From: DASRHK01 sp035650495
Lineage (GTDB): Bacteria; Pseudomonadota; Gammaproteobacteria; Nevskiales; Nevskiaceae
Assembly: GCA_035650495.1 (NCBI GenBank)
Contig: DASRHK010000090.1
Span: 1-38,586, forward strand
DNA: 38,586 nt
Direction of reading: 5' to 3'
Shown here: positions 8,147 to 16,892 of the stretch, one piece after another
Numbering within the stretch: position 1 is the first letter of the stretch
Layout: the number at the start of each line of letters is the position of its first letter
Translations under genes and position numbers: made by a program
Notes under the pieces: generated by a model
Told to the model about the DNA's origin: nothing
The model's input: only the letters and a program-made list of their open reading frames with translations
Databases searched by the model: none

Positions 8147-11100
8147 CCGCCGGCTCGGCGTCGATCAGATCGGGCAGGTCTTCCAGCGGCAGCGGCTTGG
8201 CCACCGCGTAGCCCTGCGCGTAGTCGATGCCGATCTCGCGCAGCCTCTTCAGCAGGTTCTGGGTCTCGACGTATTCCGCGACGGTCTTGATGCCCATGTT
8301 GCGGCCGACCGAGTGGATCGCGCGCACGATCGACTGGTCGAGCGAGGACTTCTCCATGTCGCGGATGAAGCTGCCGTCGATCTTCAGGAAGTCGACCGGC
8401 AGGTTCTTCAAGTAGGTGAACGACGACATGCCGCTGCCGAAGTCGTCGAGGGCGAGCCGGCAGCCGATCTGCTTCAGCTCGTTCATGAACGCGACCGCGG
8501 CCTGCATGTCGCTGATCGCCGCGGTTTCCGTGATCTCGAAGTAGACCATCTTCGGCGGCACGCGATACTTCGCGAGGCTCTGGCGGATCTTCTCGGCGAG
8601 CTGCTGGCCGCGGATCGAGTCGCCCGAGAGATTGATGCCGAGACAGTGCTTCGCGAGTCCCGGATGCGTGATCAGCTGGCGTCCGAGCATCTTCAGCGTG
8701 CGGTCGATCACCCAGCCGTCGATCGCGGCCATCAGCTGATAGCGCTCCGCGACCGCGAGGAACTGGCCCGGTGACACGAGCTCGCCGGCCTCGTTGCGCA
8801 GCCGCAGCAGCACTTCGTGATGCTGCAGCGCCGGCGGATCGGTCGCGAGCGCGCCGATCGACTGGAAGTAGAGACGGAAGTGATCCTCGTCGAGCGCGGC
8901 GCGCAGGCGTCCGACCCAGCCGACTTCGCCGCGTCGCATCTGCACCGCCTGGTCGTCCGGCTGGGAGACGTGGACCTGGTTCGGGCCGGCGTTCTTGGCG
9001 ACATAGGAAGCCGCGTCCGCTGCGGACAGCGCGGCAGTGACGCTCGCGGTCTCGTGGGTGATTGCGACCACGCCGACCGAGACGCCGACGCTGAAGGTCT
9101 TGCCGCCCCAGGAGAAGCGGAAGTCGCGCACCGTGTCGCGCAGCGCGCCCGCGATCTTCGAGGCTTCCTCGAGATTGACGTTGGGCAGGAGCACGCCGAA
9201 CTCGTCGCCGCCGAGCCGCGCGAGCAGGTCCTGCGATCGCACGACGGCCTGCAGCTGGCGCGGCAGCTGGCGCAGCAGCTCGTCGCCGGCCGAATGGCCG
9301 CAGGTGTCATTGATCAGCTTGAACTGATCGAGATCCATGAAGCCGAGCGCGTGCGTGCGGTGATCGCGCTTGGCGCTGGCGATGAGCTCGTCGAGCTTCG
9401 CCTCGAAGCCGCGGCGATTGACCAGCCCGGTCAACGGATCGTGCAGCGCCTGGTGGCGCAGCTGCTTGGCGAGCGCGCGCTTCTCGCTGCCGTCGCGGAA
9501 GATCAGCACGGCGCCGCCGCCTTCCTCGTCGGACAGGATCGGCGACACGCCGTACTCCACCGGGAAGCGCCGCCACGCCGAATGCCAGAGCATGTCGGGC
9601 ACGCTGCGCTGGCGGCTGTGCTCGGTGAGGCAGCGGTAGACCGCGGTCTCTTCCCATTTCTGGTCGATGCCGCCGTCGAACTCGTGCTGCGCGAGCTCCT
9701 GGAAATGCTTGCCCAGCATCTGATTGATCGAGTAGCCGAGCAGGCGCGCGGCGGCTTCGTTGGCGAAGGTGCAGCGGCCTTCGCGATCGAGTCCCATGAT
9801 CCCTTCGTCGGAGGCTTCGAGCAGCAGCTGCACGCGACGCGTCACGCGATCGAGGCTATGGCGCGTCTGCTCTTCGGCGTCGACGTCGCGCACGGTGCCG
9901 GTGACGCGCAGCGGCGCGCCGCTGGGATCGCGCTGCACCACTTGCCCACGCGCGACCAGCCATTTCCAGTCGCCGCTCGCGGTCTTCGCGCGATGCTTGA
10001 TCTCGAAGAACGGCGTGTCGCCGCGAAGGTGCGCCTGCACTGCGCTCGCGGTGGCGGCCTGATCGTCCGGGTGCACATGCGCCGCGCGGTTCTCGGCGGT
10101 CAGCGGCATCGTGCCGGGCGCGTAACCGAGGATCTCCTGATAGCGCTGATCGCTGGTGATCTTGCCGGTCGCGACGTCCCACTCCCACATGCCGAGCCCG
10201 GTCGCCTCGAGCGCGCGCTGCAAGCGCGCCTTGCTCGCGCGCAGCTCGTCGGTGACGCGGATGCGATCGGTGACGTCGCGCGCCGTGAGCAGGATGATCC
10301 GGCGTCCGCGGATGTTGTGCAGGCTGCGCGCAACCGCTTCGAACACGCGCCAGCTGCCATCGGAGTGCTTGACGCGATAGATGGTCGACGCCGATTCGCC
10401 GTCCTTCTTGGCGAGCGGGCGGAACACCTTGGCGACGCGCTTGCGATCCTCGGGGTGGATCTGGTCGAACACGCTCTTGCCGATCTCGTCGGCCGGCGCG
10501 TAGCCGAGCAGCGGCTGCGCCGCGTTGTTGAGCTCGAGGATCTTGCCGTGGATGTCGGTGACGCAGATCAGATGCAGCGTCTGGTCGAACATCGCGCGAT
10601 AGCGCGCCTGGGCTTCGAGCAGCGAGTCCTGCGTCAGGCGATGCTCGATGGCGAGCTCGGCGCTCGCGGCCGATTCGGCGAGCACGCTGGCTTCCCACGA
10701 CTTCGCTGCGCGCGCGCGCCGATGCAGCATCAGCACGGCGCCGAGCATGCGGCCGTCGCGGCCGCGGATCGGATGCGTCCACGCGCTCTGCCAGCCGAGC
10801 TGCTGCAGCTCTCGGCGCACCGGCTGCCAGCGCGGCTCGTGTCCGATGTTGGCCCAAGTCACCGAGCGCGGCTCGGCGGCCGATTCGCTCGCGCGTCCGG
10901 GATGCTCGGCCCACAGGATGGGGCTGATCGCCGCGAGCAGCTCGATCGACAGCTCGGGGCTGCCGGCGAACTGTCCGCCGGCCTGCCGCAACAGCACCGC
11001 GCACGCGCGACCGGGCACGCGCGCCTGCGCGAGGCTCGCGATGCTCGCCATCAGCGCGGCGAGGCTTTCGCCCGACTCGATCTGCCGCATGATCTCGAGC

Positions 11101-11504
11101 TGGTTCTCGCGCAGCGCTTCGGAGCGTCGCTGCTCGGTCAGGTCCTTGGTCGACGCGACGAGCGCGCGCACCTGTCCGTTGGGGCCGCGCACCGGCGCGA
11201 TGTGCGTGCGCAGCCAGCGCGTGCCGCCAGGCATGTGCGCTTCGTACTCGCGCGTCTGGGCCTCGCCGGTCGCCGCCGCCTGGCGCAGCATCAGGTCCCA
11301 TTCGGCGCGGAAGTCGGCGTCGAAGCCGAGCTCTTCCTGCGTGCGGCCGACGATCTCTTCGGGCTTGAGACCGAACGCGGCCGCCGCCATCCGGTTGACG
11401 AACAGGTGGCGGTGCTTCGGATCGAAGATGGCAATGGAGTCGTCGGCGAAGTCGGTCGCCGCCCGCAGCTCCGCCGCGGTCCATGCCCAGCCGCTTTCAC
11501 TCAT
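8127..11504 (-). CDS. Multi-PAS/GAF diguanylate cyclase-phosphodiesterase (GGDEF-EAL)
   Basis: This is an 1125-residue cytoplasmic signalling protein with no membrane segment. Order: PAS1 (about 10-125), GAF-like domain (about 150-295), PAS2 (about 300-420), PAS3 (about 425-550), PAS4 (about 555-675), GGDEF (about 690-855) and EAL (about 875-1112). The cyclase motif LGGDEFG is intact near residue 765, and an inhibitory-site RSQD lies exactly five residues before it. The EAL domain has EVLLRL in place of EAL (Glu kept), FEITET, and the metal and catalytic LDDFGSG near residue 1020, so phosphodiesterase activity is plausible. It makes and/or degrades c-di-GMP in response to ligands or redox sensed by the N-terminal domains. 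It stands alone, divergent from ubiE and converging on the DoxX gene with a 20-base overlap. Confidence 0.93.
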   Translation of the reverse strand: MSESGWAWTAAELRAATDFADDSIAIFDPKHRHLFVNRMAAAAFGLKPEEIVGRTQEELGFDADFRAEWDLMLRQAAATGEAQTREYEAHMPGGTRWLRTHIAPVRGPNGQVRALVASTKDLTEQRRSEALRENQLEIMRQIESGESLAALMASIASLAQARVPGRACAVLLRQAGGQFAGSPELSIELLAAISPILWAEHPGRASESAAEPRSVTWANIGHEPRWQPVRRELQQLGWQSAWTHPIRGRDGRMLGAVLMLHRRARAAKSWEASVLAESAASAELAIEHRLTQDSLLEAQARYRAMFDQTLHLICVTDIHGKILELNNAAQPLLGYAPADEIGKSVFDQIHPEDRKRVAKVFRPLAKKDGESASTIYRVKHSDGSWRVFEAVARSLHNIRGRRIILLTARDVTDRIRVTDELRASKARLQRALEATGLGMWEWDVATGKITSDQRYQEILGYAPGTMPLTAENRAAHVHPDDQAATASAVQAHLRGDTPFFEIKHRAKTASGDWKWLVARGQVVQRDPSGAPLRVTGTVRDVDAEEQTRHSLDRVTRRVQLLLEASDEGIMGLDREGRCTFANEAAARLLGYSINQMLGKHFQELAQHEFDGGIDQKWEETAVYRCLTEHSRQRSVPDMLWHSAWRRFPVEYGVSPILSDEEGGGAVLIFRDGSEKRALAKQLRHQALHDPLTGLVNRRGFEAKLDELIASAKRDHRTHALGFMDLDQFKLINDTCGHSAGDELLRQLPRQLQAVVRSQDLLARLGGDEFGVLLPNVNLEEASKIAGALRDTVRDFRFSWGGKTFSVGVSVGVVAITHETASVTAALSAADAASYVAKNAGPNQVHVSQPDDQAVQMRRGEVGWVGRLRAALDEDHFRLYFQSIGALATDPPALQHHEVLLRLRNEAGELVSPGQFLAVAERYQLMAAIDGWVIDRTLKMLGRQLITHPGLAKHCLGINLSGDSIRGQQLAEKIRQSLAKYRVPPKMVYFEITETAAISDMQAAVAFMNELKQIGCRLALDDFGSGMSSFTYLKNLPVDFLKIDGSFIRDMEKSSLDQSIVRAIHSVGRNMGIKTVAEYVETQNLLKRLREIGIDYAQGYAVAKPLPLEDLPDLIDAEPAVRATAT

Positions 11505-11559
11505 AGACGTCCAATGTCCAGAAGGTCGCCCGCCGTGTCAAACCAGCGCGGGTGACTGG

Positions 11560-11565
11560 TAGCAT
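11560..11565 (+). promoter_or_regulatory. Possible -10 box for ubiE
   Basis: TAGCAT followed by a GC-rich discriminator lies 25 bases before the ATG at 11591. If correct it rules out the earlier in-frame ATG at 11564. No convincing -35 box is seen. Confidence 0.25.
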
Positions 11566-11590
11566 GTTCGCCCCGTCGGCCCACCACGTC

Positions 11591-12343
11591 ATGTCGAAAA
11601 AACTGCCCGGCTTCACGGATTTCGGCTTCCAGAACGTCCCGCTCCAGGAAAAGGCGAAGCGGGTCGCGGGCGTGTTCACCTCGGTGGCCCGCAATTACGA
11701 CCTGATGAACGACCTGATGTCGCTGGGCGTGCACAGGCTGTGGAAGCGCTTCGTGATCGATCTCGCGGGCGTGCGCCCCGGCGAGCGCGTGCTCGACGTC
11801 GCAGGTGGGACCGGCGATCTGGTCCGCGAGTTCGCGCGGCAGGTCGGCGACGACGGGCTCGCGGTGCTCTCTGACATCAACGCCGCAATGCTCGGCGAGG
11901 GCCGCTCGCGGCTCACCGATCGCGGCGTGGTCGGCGTTCCGCTCGCGCAGGCCAACGCCGAGAAGCTGCCGTTCGCGGACGGAAGCTTCGATTGCATCAC
12001 CATCGGCTTCGGCCTGCGCAACGTCACCGACAAGGACGCCGCGCTGCGCTCGATGCTGCGCGTGCTCAAGCCCGGCGGACGCCTGCTCGTGCTGGAATTC
12101 TCCAAGCCGGTCTCGGAAGGGCTCTCGAAGATCTACGACCAGTACTCGTTCAAGGTGCTGCCGATGCTCGGGCGCCTCGTCGCGAAGGACGAAGGCTCGT
12201 ATCGCTATCTCGCCGAATCGATCCGCATGCATCCCGATCAGGCGACGCTCAAGAAGATGATGGAAGCCGCGGGATTCGCGCGCGTGCAGGTCTACAACCT
12301 GACCGGCGGGATCGTCGCCGTGCATCGCGGCTTCAAGCTCTGA
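11591..12343 (+). CDS. ubiE: Ubiquinone/menaquinone C-methyltransferase UbiE
   Basis: This is a 250-residue SAM-dependent methyltransferase. Seen: the N-terminal FGFQNVPLQEKAKRVAGVF, the SARNYDLMNDLMS-like helix, motif I LDVAGGTGDLV (about residues 67-77), the family-specific GFGLRNVTDKDAAL (about 138-151) and VLEFSKP. It C-methylates demethylubiquinone intermediates (and demethylmenaquinone where present) at the inner membrane face. The start chosen is ATG 11591 because the conserved region begins right after it; ATG 11564 is possible. Its TGA stop shares one base with the ATG of ubiJ, giving a translationally coupled ubiE-ubiJ-ubiB cluster, the usual beta/gammaproteobacterial arrangement. 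Confidence 0.96.
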   Translation: MSKKLPGFTDFGFQNVPLQEKAKRVAGVFTSVARNYDLMNDLMSLGVHRLWKRFVIDLAGVRPGERVLDVAGGTGDLVREFARQVGDDGLAVLSDINAAMLGEGRSRLTDRGVVGVPLAQANAEKLPFADGSFDCITIGFGLRNVTDKDAALRSMLRVLKPGGRLLVLEFSKPVSEGLSKIYDQYSFKVLPMLGRLVAKDEGSYRYLAESIRMHPDQATLKKMMEAAGFARVQVYNLTGGIVAVHRGFKL

Positions 12344-12951
12344 TGGCAACCCCAGCGTTCGCCTGCGCGGCACTCGAGGTCGCGCTCAATCGCTACCTGC
12401 GCCTCGAGCCCTCAGCAATCGCCGAATGCGCGCGGCTGTCGGGTCGCACCATCGAGCTTCGCGTCCAATCGTTGCACTGGTCGTTCTTCATCCAGTTCAT
12501 CCCGACCGGCGTGATCGTGTCCGCCGACGAGCCCGGGAAGGTCGACGTCACCGTGAGCGCGCCGCTCACCGCATTCGCGAAACTCGGCGCGGCGAGCGCG
12601 CGAGGGGATGACGCTTTGCCCGCGGGCATCCAAGTCGAAGGCGACGCCGAGCTCCTCACGCGCTTCAACAAGCTGATCGCGTCGATCGGCTTCGATCTCG
12701 AGGAAGTGCTGGCGAAGTACCTCGACGACGGCGCCGCTCATCGGCTCGCGCAAGGGCTCAAGGATCTGCTCGGCTGGGGCCGCAAGACCGCCGACACGCT
12801 GATGCTCGACACGGCCGAGTACTTGCGCGAAGAGACCGGCGATCTCGCCCGCGCGAGCGACGTCGAGGAATGGAGCGAAGGCGTCGACGATCTGCGCGAG
12901 CGTGCGGATCGGCTGGAAGCGCGTTTGGCGCGGCTGGAGACGCGAGCATGA
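12343..12951 (+). CDS. ubiJ: Ubiquinone biosynthesis accessory factor UbiJ (SCP2 domain)
   Basis: This is a 202-residue protein. An SCP2-like lipid-binding domain spans about residues 10-110 (ELRVQSLHWSFFIQF, DVTVSAPLTAF, IQVEGDAELLTRFNKLI). Then come a conserved stretch with FDLEEVLAKYLDD and a C-terminal coiled coil ending in Arg/Leu/Glu heptads (about 165-202). UbiJ organises the soluble Ubi complex and binds the polyprenyl tail of ubiquinone intermediates. The ATG overlaps the ubiE stop (TGATG) and the stop overlaps the ubiB start (ATGA). Sequence identity in this family is low, so the call rests on domain layout plus its place between ubiE and ubiB. Confidence 0.9.
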   Translation: MATPAFACAALEVALNRYLRLEPSAIAECARLSGRTIELRVQSLHWSFFIQFIPTGVIVSADEPGKVDVTVSAPLTAFAKLGAASARGDDALPAGIQVEGDAELLTRFNKLIASIGFDLEEVLAKYLDDGAAHRLAQGLKDLLGWGRKTADTLMLDTAEYLREETGDLARASDVEEWSEGVDDLRERADRLEARLARLETRA

Positions 12952-14600
12952 TCTTCCGGCGCCTGCGCCGCGTCTGGGCGATCCATCGTGCCGTGCGCAA
13001 GTACGGGTTGATGGAATTCGCCGGCAAGAAGCCGGGCAACTACTCGCGGCCGCGTGGCGAGCGCTTGCGCCTCGCGCTCGAAGATCTGGGACCGGTGTTC
13101 GTGAAGCTCGGGCAGGCTCTGTCGACGCGTCCCGACCTGATCCCCGAAGACATCGCCATCGAGCTCGCGAAGCTCCAGGACCAGGTGCCGCCGTTCCCCG
13201 GCGAGCAGGCCAAGGCGATCGTCGAGCGCTCGCTCGGCAAGCGCATCGAAGAGATCTTCGACGACTTCGATCCGGTGCCGATCGCGTCGGCGTCGGTCGC
13301 GCAGGTCCACGCGGCGCGGCTGAAGGCGTTGCCGCATTCCGTCGAGGAAACCGAATCGCGCACGAGCGGCGAGCCGCTCGAGGTCGTGGTGAAGGTGATC
13401 CGTCCCGGCATCGAGAAGAACATCCGCGAGGACGTGAACCTGCTGTACATGATCGCGGAGCTCGCGGAGAAGTTCTCCGCGGAGGCGCGGCGCATCCGTC
13501 CGCGAGCGATCGTCGCCGAGTACGAGAAGATCATCTTCGACGAGCTCGATCTGATGCGCGAAGGCGCGAACTGCTCGCAGCTCCGGCGCAACTGGCTCGG
13601 CTCCGAGCTCATCTATCACCCGATCGTGTTCTGGGACTACACGCGCACCGACGTGCTGGTGATGGAGCGCATCCGCGGCATCTCCATCCGCGAGCTGTCG
13701 CGGTTGCGCGAGCTCGGCGTCGACTTCCGCGTGCTCGCCGAGCGCGGCGTCGAGATCTTCTTCAACCAGACCTTCCGCGACAATTTCTTCCACGCCGACA
13801 TGCATCCCGGCAACATCTTCGTGGACGCGACCGATCCGCAGCGGCCGAGCTATCTCGCGGTCGACTTCGGCATCGTCGGCACGCTGACCTCGTCGGACCA
13901 GCGCTATCTCGCGGAGAACTTCCACGCGTTCTTCAATCGCGACTATCGCCGCGTCGCCGAGCTGCACGTCGAGAGCGCGTGGCTGCCGTCGAACACGCGC
14001 GTCGAGGAATTCGAGTCGGCGATCCGCACCGTGTGCGAGCCGATCTTCCAGAAGCCGCTGAAGGAGATCTCGTTCGGCTTCTTCCTGCTGCGCCTGTTCC
14101 AGATCGCGCGGCGGTTCAATTACCAGGTGCAGCCGCAGCTCGTGCTGCTGCAGAAGACGCTCCTGCAGATCGAAGGGCTGGGACGTCAGCTCTACGACGA
14201 TCTCGATTTGTGGAAGACCGCGAAGCCGATCATGGAAGACTGGATGAGGAGCCGGCTGTCGCCGGTCGCGGCGCTCGAGCGCGTGCGCGCGCAGCTGCCG
14301 ATCCTCGCCGAAACCATTCCGCCGCTCGCGACCCAGATGCTGCGCCGGCTCGAGCGCGGCGAAAGCCTGATCGGCGGAGAAGGCAACGACGAAGAGATCA
14401 AGCGTCTGCGCGAGGAGATGAAGCGAGGCCAGCGCCGCACGGCCCTGATGATCGCGGGCTCGACGTTGATCCTCGCGGCCGCAATCCTGCTCGCGTTCGA
14501 CGGCTTCTCTTCCCGAATGCTCGGCAATGCGCCGCTGAGCTCGTGGGTGCTGGGCATCGGCGGCGCCGTGCTGTGGTGGCGCGCGGGGCGGGAGCAATAA
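12948..14600 (+). CDS. ubiB: Ubiquinone biosynthesis atypical kinase/ATPase UbiB
   Basis: This is a 550-residue ABC1/COQ8-family protein. Seen in order: the KxGQ signature in FVKLGQALSTRPDLIP (about residues 48-63), the Ala-rich loop ASASVAQVHAA, a kinase-like catalytic stretch FFHADMHPGN (about 280-289), the metal motif VDFGIVG (about 304-310), and two C-terminal membrane helices (about 500-520 and 527-545). It is an ATPase needed for ubiquinone assembly at the inner membrane. Its ATG overlaps the ubiJ stop by four bases. A hairpin terminator follows the TAA at once. The length agrees with E. coli UbiB (546). Confidence 0.96.
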   Translation: MIFRRLRRVWAIHRAVRKYGLMEFAGKKPGNYSRPRGERLRLALEDLGPVFVKLGQALSTRPDLIPEDIAIELAKLQDQVPPFPGEQAKAIVERSLGKRIEEIFDDFDPVPIASASVAQVHAARLKALPHSVEETESRTSGEPLEVVVKVIRPGIEKNIREDVNLLYMIAELAEKFSAEARRIRPRAIVAEYEKIIFDELDLMREGANCSQLRRNWLGSELIYHPIVFWDYTRTDVLVMERIRGISIRELSRLRELGVDFRVLAERGVEIFFNQTFRDNFFHADMHPGNIFVDATDPQRPSYLAVDFGIVGTLTSSDQRYLAENFHAFFNRDYRRVAELHVESAWLPSNTRVEEFESAIRTVCEPIFQKPLKEISFGFFLLRLFQIARRFNYQVQPQLVLLQKTLLQIEGLGRQLYDDLDLWKTAKPIMEDWMRSRLSPVAALERVRAQLPILAETIPPLATQMLRRLERGESLIGGEGNDEEIKRLREEMKRGQRRTALMIAGSTLILAAAILLAFDGFSSRMLGNAPLSSWVLGIGGAVLWWRAGREQ

Positions 14601-14627
14601 AAAAGGCAGCGGGGTCGCCGCTGCCTT
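14601..14627. terminator. Intrinsic terminator between ubiB and the ctpA-type gene
   Basis: The stem GGCAGCGG (14605-14612) pairs with CCGCTGCC (14618-14625). The A run at 14598-14604 serves the minus strand; on the plus strand the tail is only TTCTT. It could serve both convergent genes. Confidence 0.75.
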
Positions 14628-14646
14628 CTTCACATCGGCTGAATCT

Positions 14647-16059
14647 TTATTTCGTCGCGACGCTCGCCGCGATCACCATGCCCTTGAGCAGGTTGAGCGA
14701 CTCGTAGAGCGCGAAGTCGTTCTCGATGAGCTTGGACGTATCCTCGGCCTTGTCGTCCTTCTTGCCCTTCTTGTCCTTCTTCTTGCCTTTCTTGTCTTCG
14801 TCGGCGTCCTCGGCCGGCACGACCTTGATCGGCTTCACCGCCGGCGCGTCCGGATTGTCGAGGCGACCCTTCAAGTCCGCTTCCTTGATCTCCAGACCCG
14901 CGGCTTCCTGCACGTCGGCCTTGGCGAGCCTCACCGGCTCGATGACGACGTCGGGATTGATGCCTTCGGCCTGGATCGACTTGCCGCTCGGCGTGTAATA
15001 GCGCGCCGTCGTGAGCTTGATCGCCGAATCGTTCTGCAGCGGCAGCACGGTCTGCACCGAGCCCTTGCCGAACGTCTTGGCGCCGACCAGCACGCCGCGA
15101 TGATGATCCTGCAACGCGCCCGCGACGATTTCCGAGGCGGATGCCGAGCCACCGTTGACCATCACCACCAGCGGCTTGCCGTTGAGCAGGTCACCCGGAT
15201 TCGCCGAAAACTCGCGATTGGAATCGGCCAGGCGGCCCTTGATCGAGACGATCGTGCCCTTGTCGAGGAACGCGTCCGACACTTCCACCGCAGCGTTGAG
15301 CACGCCACCCGGATTGTTGCGCAGGTCGAGCACGAGGCCCTTGAGCTCGCCGCCCGCGTCCTTCTTGAGCTTGCTGATCTCTTCGCCGAGCAGCTTGCCG
15401 GTGTTCACGGCGAACTGGCTGACGCGCACGTAGCCGAGTCCCGGCTCGAGCATCTTGCTGCGTACCGAGGACACCGCGATCACGTCGCGCTTCATGTCCA
15501 TCTGCAGCGGCGCCGGCGCGCCTTCGCGCACGACCGTCAGCGAAACCTTGGTGCCCGGATCGCCGCGCATCTTCTGCACGGCCTCGGTGAGCGACAGTCC
15601 CTTCACCGGCGTGTCGTCGATCTTCACGATGAGATCGCCGGCCTGGATGCCGGCCTTGGCGGCGGGCGTGTCGTCGATCGGCGAGACGACCTTCACGAAG
15701 CCGTTCTGCATCTGCACTTCGATGCCGAGCCCACCGAACTTGCCGGTGGTGGCGATGTTCATCTCCTTGAACTCGTCCTTGTCGAGATAGGCCGAGTGCG
15801 GATCGAGCCCGGCGAGCATGCCGCGCACCGCGTTCTCGAGCAGCGTCTCGTCCTTGACCGGCTCGACGTAGTCGGTCTTCACGCGGTTCAGGATCTCGAC
15901 GAAGGTCTGCAGATCCTTGAGCGGCAGCGACTGCGTGCCGGGCTCCGCGGGCATGATGACCGCGGTCTTTTCCGCGAGAACGCCGTGGGTCAGCGTGATG
16001 CCGACGCCAATGAGAAGACCCGCGGCGAGAGCCAGCGGAGCGCGAAGCTTGGAAGGCAT
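14647..16059 (-). CDS. ctpA: Carboxy-terminal processing protease, S41 family
   Basis: This is a 470-residue periplasmic protease with an N-terminal signal/anchor (about residues 7-28). A helical region with VEILNRVKTDYVEPV leads to GMLAGLDPHSAYLD. A PDZ domain follows (GGLGIEVQMQNGFVKVVSPI to about residue 180), then the catalytic core GLVLDLRNNPGG. The Ser motif NGGSASASEIVAGAL lies near residue 305 and the Lys in TFGKGSVQ about 25 residues later, forming the Ser-Lys dyad. It cleaves selected envelope proteins at their C-termini. Just before the final helix (about residues 417-440) is an unusual Lys/Asp/Glu-only low-complexity stretch. It ends next to a shared terminator with ubiB and probably has its own promoter, as 98 bases separate it from the upstream anti-sigma gene. 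Confidence 0.93.
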   Translation of the reverse strand: MPSKLRAPLALAAGLLIGVGITLTHGVLAEKTAVIMPAEPGTQSLPLKDLQTFVEILNRVKTDYVEPVKDETLLENAVRGMLAGLDPHSAYLDKDEFKEMNIATTGKFGGLGIEVQMQNGFVKVVSPIDDTPAAKAGIQAGDLIVKIDDTPVKGLSLTEAVQKMRGDPGTKVSLTVVREGAPAPLQMDMKRDVIAVSSVRSKMLEPGLGYVRVSQFAVNTGKLLGEEISKLKKDAGGELKGLVLDLRNNPGGVLNAAVEVSDAFLDKGTIVSIKGRLADSNREFSANPGDLLNGKPLVVMVNGGSASASEIVAGALQDHHRGVLVGAKTFGKGSVQTVLPLQNDSAIKLTTARYYTPSGKSIQAEGINPDVVIEPVRLAKADVQEAAGLEIKEADLKGRLDNPDAPAVKPIKVVPAEDADEDKKGKKKDKKGKKDDKAEDTSKLIENDFALYESLNLLKGMVIAASVATK

Positions 16060-16094
16060 GGAGAGCAAACCCGGAGCACCCAGAAGGGGCGGAA

Positions 16095-16100
16095 ATGATA
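16095..16100 (-). promoter_or_regulatory. Putative -10 box for the ctpA-type gene
   Basis: On the minus strand this reads TATCAT, 35 bases before the ATG. A 7-base inverted repeat (16104-16110 with 16120-16126) sits just upstream and could be an operator or the tail of the anti-sigma transcript. No clear -35 box. Confidence 0.35.
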
Positions 16101-16157
16101 CCACCGCAGGCGTAGACCCCCTGCGGCGTTGCGAGTTCTTTACGGAGTGGCTTTTCC

Positions 16158-16892
16158 CTAACCCGCGAAATGGATTTCCGCCGTCGCCAGCACCGGGCCG
16201 GTCGGCCAGGGCTTCGGCGAGCCGCCCATGGGCTCCATGCTCACGGCGACGACCATCTTCTCCGCGAACGGAACGCCCTTCGGCCACGTCATCATCATCT
16301 CGCCCGCGTGCGGCATGACGCCCGCGGATACCGGCGTGCCGTGATTCATCACCCAGAGCTCGGCGACGTGCTGGTCGTCCATCGGATAGTCGTTCAGCAC
16401 CTTGACCTTCATCTGGCCCATCTCCGGATGGACCATGACCATCCACGTCGAGGGCTTCTTCTCCGGCTGCAGCACCGCCACGTACATCGATGGTTGCGGC
16501 AGCGGCACTTTCTGCACGACGACCTGCGTCGAGGGCTTCGGCGATTGCATCAGGTTGACCAGCGCGACGCCGAGCAGCACCGACGCAGCCGTCGCGAGCC
16601 AGGCCCACTGCTGCCAGCGGCGCAGGCGCGCGGGCGCAACTGTGATCGGCGTCACAACCGGCGACGTGCGCACCCGATGCTCGAGGTTGAGCCAGACGAT
16701 GTCGCGCGGCTTGACCGGCTTGAGGCGCAGCGCCAGCGATGCCAGGCGTTGCTCCCACCAGCGCAGCTCGATGCGAAGCGACGGATCGGCGACCATCAAC
16801 CGCTCGAACCTCGCGCGCGCAGGCCCTCGCAGGGTGCCGAGCGCATATTGCGCGGCGAGCGCGCGGCGCAGCTCCGGTCGCGCGTAGTTCAT
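16158..16892 (-). CDS. Anti-sigma factor, RskA (anti-sigma-K) family
   Basis: This is a 244-residue single-pass inner-membrane protein. The N-terminal cytoplasmic part (about residues 1-95) has the anti-sigma pattern ALAAQYALGTLRGPARARFERLM and then LRIELRWWEQRLASL. A membrane helix follows at about 103-122 (WAWLATAASVLLGVALVNLM). The periplasmic RskA domain occupies the rest (WMVMVHPEMGQMKV, AELWVMNHGTPVSAGVMPHAG, VAVSMEPMGGSP). There is no His-Cys-Cys zinc motif, so it should not be a zinc redox sensor. It holds the adjacent ECF sigma factor at the membrane. Its ATG overlaps the sigma stop by four bases (ATGA), indicating coupled translation in a 1:1 pair. The periplasmic half is rich in Met and could sense metal or oxidants; that is speculation. 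Confidence 0.9.
   Translation of the reverse strand: MNYARPELRRALAAQYALGTLRGPARARFERLMVADPSLRIELRWWEQRLASLALRLKPVKPRDIVWLNLEHRVRTSPVVTPITVAPARLRRWQQWAWLATAASVLLGVALVNLMQSPKPSTQVVVQKVPLPQPSMYVAVLQPEKKPSTWMVMVHPEMGQMKVKVLNDYPMDDQHVAELWVMNHGTPVSAGVMPHAGEMMMTWPKGVPFAEKMVVAVSMEPMGGSPKPWPTGPVLATAEIHFAG

Noticed and set aside
8817..11555. Open frame of about 912 codons opposite the GGDEF-EAL gene
   Set aside because: Composition is Arg/Ala/His-rich with no domain; it is the antisense shadow of a high-GC gene.
12738..14633. Long open frame opposite ubiB
   Set aside because: Antisense shadow; ubiB motifs are unambiguous on the plus strand.
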